Assembly (NCBI GenBank): GCA_903927005.1
Contig: CAIYLH010000105.1
Location: forward strand, 92,822-156,821
Source of the DNA: an uncultured Pseudomonadota bacterium
GTDB taxonomy: Bacteria; Pseudomonadota; Gammaproteobacteria; Steroidobacterales; Steroidobacteraceae
Reading direction: 5' to 3'
DNA length: 64,000 nucleotides
Part shown: piece after piece, positions 60,138 through 64,000 of the stretch
How the letters are laid out: every line of letters starts with the position of its first letter
Numbering within the stretch: position 1 is the first letter of the stretch
Program-made: the position numbers and the translations under genes
Notes under the pieces: generated by a model
The model's database searches: none
Told to the model about the DNA's origin: nothing
Seen by the model: only the letters and a program-made list of their open reading frames with translations

Positions 60138-62474
60138 TCAGAAACGCTGACCGAAGCTCACACCGATCACCCGCGGGCGAATCGGGATCACGTCAACGAG
60201 CTTGCAGGTCGCCGTCGCGCAAGCGGCATAGCGAATCGCCTCGCCGCGGCGGTCGAGCATATTCTGCACGTATAGCTCTGTAGTCCACGCGTTGCGGGCA
60301 AGACCAAAGGACAGGTCGACGCTGGCATAGCCCGGCTGCGTGCCGAGCACATCCAGATCACGCTTACGCAGCGCCGGCAGCACGTTTCCCTGGTAGATGG
60401 CGGCCAACTGCGCGTGCGCCTTGAACTCGCCGGTCGACCACTCGTAGCGGGCGATGGTATTGCCCTTGATACGCGCCGACACCGGCAACCGATCACCGAT
60501 TGCAGCGTAAATCTCGTTATCCGGCACCGCTTCGGTCGGATTACAGCCGGGATCATCGGTCAGCCTATGACAGACGTTGGTGTCGAGCTTGCCATCGAGG
60601 AACGTCATCGACGTCGACAGCGTCAGCTCGTCGCTCGCGCGCCAGTGGACCTCGGCCTCCACGCCCTTGATGGTAGCCCGGCCGGCGTTGACGACCACGT
60701 TGACGCCGGCCTGGCCGGGATATGCGAACTGCGCGTCCTTCCATCGCTCCAGAAACACGGCGCCGTTGATGCGCAGGCGGCGGTCGAACCAGGAAGTCTT
60801 GGCACCCACCTCAAAGTTCGTCAGCGAGTCGCCCTGGTACGGCGGCACGCTCAGCAGGCGGTTCACGCCACCTGGACGGAACCCGGTGGAGACCGTCGCA
60901 TACATCATGCGATCGTCGTCGAACTTGTACGTCACATTGACGCGATGCGTCTCGCCGCTCTTCTTGGCCTGCGACTGCAGGTTCTGGCAGGGCATCGCAT
61001 GATTGCTCGGGTCAATCGGAGTGAGGCAGATGTTCTCGCCCGTGTAAGGCGAGTCCGCGTTCGGAAAGCCCAGGCCGAAGCCCGCAAAGCCATAGAGCGT
61101 GTTCTCGTAGCGATACAGGCGGACGCCGCCGGTCACCGCCAACTGCGGAGTCACATCGAAGGTCATGTCCGTGAATACCGCCGAGTCGCGATCGATGCGC
61201 GAGGCATTCTCGAGCCACACGGTCCCCGGCGAACCATCCACCGACACGTCGGACGCAATCCCCGGAACGGTGTAGTCGTAACGCATCTCGTCGGTCTGGC
61301 GCTGGACGAACAAGCCGAGCACGCCGTGCAAACGCCAGCTGCTCGGGGTAGCCAGACGCAGTTCATGCGACGCCTTGGTAAACGCATTGCGACCGAATAT
61401 GATCTGGCCGGGATTGATCCGGTCACCGTTCTGGTTGTGGAAGATATCGCCGTAATACGCCGGCTGATACGCATAGGCGACATCGTAGAACAGCGAGTAG
61501 TCCGAGTAGTCACCGGCCTGGTACTCGTTGCGCTTGATGTAGCCACCGGCATAGGTCACATCGAGCGACGACAGCTTGCCCTCGACGACCAGCGTGCCCA
61601 TCGTGAAGCTGTCACGATTAAGATCGGCCGCGTAGCGCACCACGTTCAGGTCACCGGTGCCGCCGAGCGTCATGGTCGGGCCACTGGAGCCGTCGCCGTA
61701 AACCGGCGTCAGCGAAGTCGCGAACGGCGTGTAGGCGTATTGCCCGCCGGCCGTCTGCGACTGTGTCATCAGCGTTGGCGTGACGGTCCACGTGTCGTTG
61801 ATGTTGAAGCGCAAGGCGGCCCGACCGCCCACCGTATCGACCCAGTTGGAGTTTTTCTCAACGAAGCGGGCGTTGTCGCGCGGGGCGCCGGACGACGGGT
61901 AGTACTGCGGCGAACTGCGCACGACATTGATGTAGCCGCCGTCGTGCTCAGCCCAGCCGACGAGGCGAATCGCAGCGTTCTCGCCGATCGGGATGTTCGC
62001 GAAGCCCTCGACCTTGCCACCCGGGTCGCCGGCCGTGAACTTCTCGCCGGTGATGTCGTAGCCAGCATCAAACTTCGACGGATCGGGTTTGTTGGTGATC
62101 AGCCGCATGGTGCCTGCCATCGAGCTGGCGCCGAACAGCGTGCCCTGCGGCCCGGACAGCGCCTCGACGCGCTGCATGTCATAGACGTGCACGTCAAGAT
62201 TGTTGGCGATGGTCGTCACCGGCATTTCGTCGATGTACACGCCGACCAGCGGCTGCGAGCCGACGTGAACGCCATCGCCGCCGTTGGTCACGCCGCGAAC
62301 ATACAGCTGCGCCTGGCCAGGACCGTAGGACTGCACAGACAGACTCGGCAGGTAACGCGCGTAGTCATCGAAGCTCGCGACCTGCAGGTCGGCCAGCTTC
62401 TTGGTGTCAAACGCCTGGATGCTGATCGGCACGGACTGCAGGTTCTCGGAGCGCTTCTGCGCGGTCACGATCAC
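60138..62474 (-). pseudogene. TonB-dependent receptor (TBDR3) without an intact signal peptide
   Basis: DEVIVTAQKRSENLQSVPISIQAF, GPQGTLFGASSMAGTMRLIT, C-terminal FGQRF; in-frame TGA upstream of PHAQQAGTSTASAALDEVIVTAQKR. Confidence 0.7.
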
Positions 62475-62909
62475 CTCGTCAAGGGCCGCCGAGGCCGTCG
62501 ACGTACCGGCCTGCTGCGCGTGCGGCGGTCTTGCTCACTTTTCATCCCCTTGTTGTTTTTCGGCGACGCCAGCATGGCATCGACCTGGGCCAAGTATAGG
62601 TGGGCCGCAGCTCGACGGCGACTCCATGACTGGGCAGACCGACCGGTATCACACTCGACGACGGAGCGGACATTCGCCACCGAGCGCCCTTCCGCGGACA
62701 GCACCGCCCGCCCCCACTTAATCATCGCCTTGCGCCCGAACCGTGGCCTTATTGCAGGGTCGGTACGTCTACTGCAAGGCAGGAGTGGCTCTGCTGAGCT
62801 ATCTATCGGCACGATCGAATCTTTGCATCACGCCGTCCGGCGCGACAACCTATTCTCCTCCCCCGCCCAGCGCATCCGCCGCACAGGCTCGGACAAATTC
62901 GGAGATTCG

Positions 62910-63338
62910 ATGACAACCCCACTCGACAATGTGATGTATACCGCCCGCGCCCACGTCACCGGCGGCCGTGACGGCAGCGCGAAAAGCGACGATGGCCTGC
63001 TCAGCGTGCAGCTGTCGGCACCCAAGGCCATGGGCGGCTCGGGCAACGGCACCAACCCCGAGCAGCTGTTTGCGGCCGGCTATGGCGCGTGCTTCCTCAG
63101 TGCGATGAAGTTTCTGGCCGGACAGGACAAGATCGTCCTGCCTGCCGACACCCACATCGACGCGACGGTGGACATTGGCCCGACCTCACTAGGCTTCGGA
63201 CTGGCGGTAAAACTCGTGATCGGGCTGCCGGGGCTGGACCGTGCCGTGGCCGAAGCCCTGATCGCCAAGGCCCACGCCGTGTGCCCGTATTCAAATGCCA
63301 CGCGCGGCAACATCGCCGTGGAGCTCAGCCTCCTGTAA
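62910..63338 (+). CDS. ohr: Organic hydroperoxide resistance protein (Ohr/OsmC)
   Basis: NPEQLFAAGYGACFLSAMKFLA and AHAVCPYSNATRGNIAVELSL with the paired Cys residues. Confidence 0.92.
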   Translation: MTTPLDNVMYTARAHVTGGRDGSAKSDDGLLSVQLSAPKAMGGSGNGTNPEQLFAAGYGACFLSAMKFLAGQDKIVLPADTHIDATVDIGPTSLGFGLAVKLVIGLPGLDRAVAEALIAKAHAVCPYSNATRGNIAVELSLL

Positions 63339-63466
63339 GCAGATCGGACGCCCGCCGACCGCCCCCCCACGGGTCGGCGGCGGTCGCCCCCGCTGGCGTC
63401 AGGCCGGGCCAGTCGTTATCGTCCCGCTCACTGGGCGAGGCGTTCGAAGCCAGCGGGGGCGGCCTG

Positions 63467-63877
63467 ATGAAGCGATGCGGGTATTTAGCTGGACTTGGCC
63501 TGCTTGGTTCGTTCATCGCGCTGGTCGCCACGCTTTCCCTGGCGGACGACGCCGCTCGTCGGCCCGAACAACTCGGCTCCGTACGCGAGATGTACGATGG
63601 CGCTCTAACGCCAGACCTTGCAGTCAGCACCTTCCGGCATATTGACCAACTGCTGCCGTCGAGCTGCATCGGGCCCGCCGGCCATCCCCGCCCGCTGCCA
63701 CTCGCAGCGCAACCACTGATGGGCATCCACTTTCGCTCGCGTGGCCGCGACTGGGATCTGCAGGACTACCTCGCGGTCAACCGGGTAGCCGGCCTGCTAG
63801 TGCTGAAAGATGGCCACATCGCGGCCGAGATCTACCAGTACGGCAATACGCCGCAGACCCGCTGGATGTCGATCTGG
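63467..63877 (+). pseudogene. Serine hydrolase-like secreted protein, truncated by the TnpB element
   Basis: MKRCGYLAGLGLLGSF signal; VNRVAGLLVLKDGHIAAEIYQYGNTPQTRWMS, typical beta-lactamase-like N-terminus, then switches into the repeat. Confidence 0.65.
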
Positions 63878-64000
63878 TGCTCATGCCGCCGCCCCGACAC
63901 GCGCTTTCCCTGCCTTGCGCGGACGAGGTGTCCGGCTCGGCGGCGCGTGCCGTGGCGATGACTCGTTCCCGTGCACGGACGAGGGACACCCCCTCGCGGC
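63878..64000 (-). mobile_element. TnpB element 3' end, copy B (rest of element beyond window)
   Basis: Homologous to 5701-5825 in the same orientation; begins exactly where serine hydrolase similarity stops. Confidence 0.75.

Noticed and set aside
60414-63338. 974 aa plus-strand ORF
   Set aside because: Antisense to TBDR3 for most of its length; only the last ~143 codons (ohr, from 62910) are real coding sequence

Overview
GC-rich proteobacterial chromosomal window (probably Gammaproteobacteria; inferred from gene content only). It is mostly housekeeping and metabolic genes: ttcA (partial), an M32 carboxypeptidase, a class III PHA synthase locus (phaC/phaE/phasin/phaR), a glycogen cluster (glgA, malQ, glgC, glgB), a PadR operon, dcp, hemG-like, recQ, a NamZ-like protein, alkB, an SHP/diheme/cytochrome b operon with a two-component system, phzF and ohr. 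More unusual regions: (1) a ~17 kb island with three TPR-sulfotransferases, three 2OG-Fe(II) oxygenase-type proteins (one apparently missing its metal ligands), two TonB-dependent receptors and two related small secreted proteins at or near its edges; (2) a ~1.87 kb group IIC-like intron placed exactly after the intrinsic terminator of one TonB receptor gene, with the near-identical terminator of the second receptor gene as an unoccupied comparison site, and an intron RT split by a 1-nt frameshift; (3) a bufferin-type RiPP operon (BufA-like precursor, DUF692/MNIO, DUF2063); (4) two copies of a TnpB 3' end, one lying in a wrecked hipBA locus and one truncating a serine hydrolase at the window edge; (5) an amt gene with an in-frame amber codon behind a good NtrC/sigma54 promoter; (6) PhaR-type palindromes at the phasin and phaR promoters. 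All assignments come from reading motifs and translations; no database search was run.
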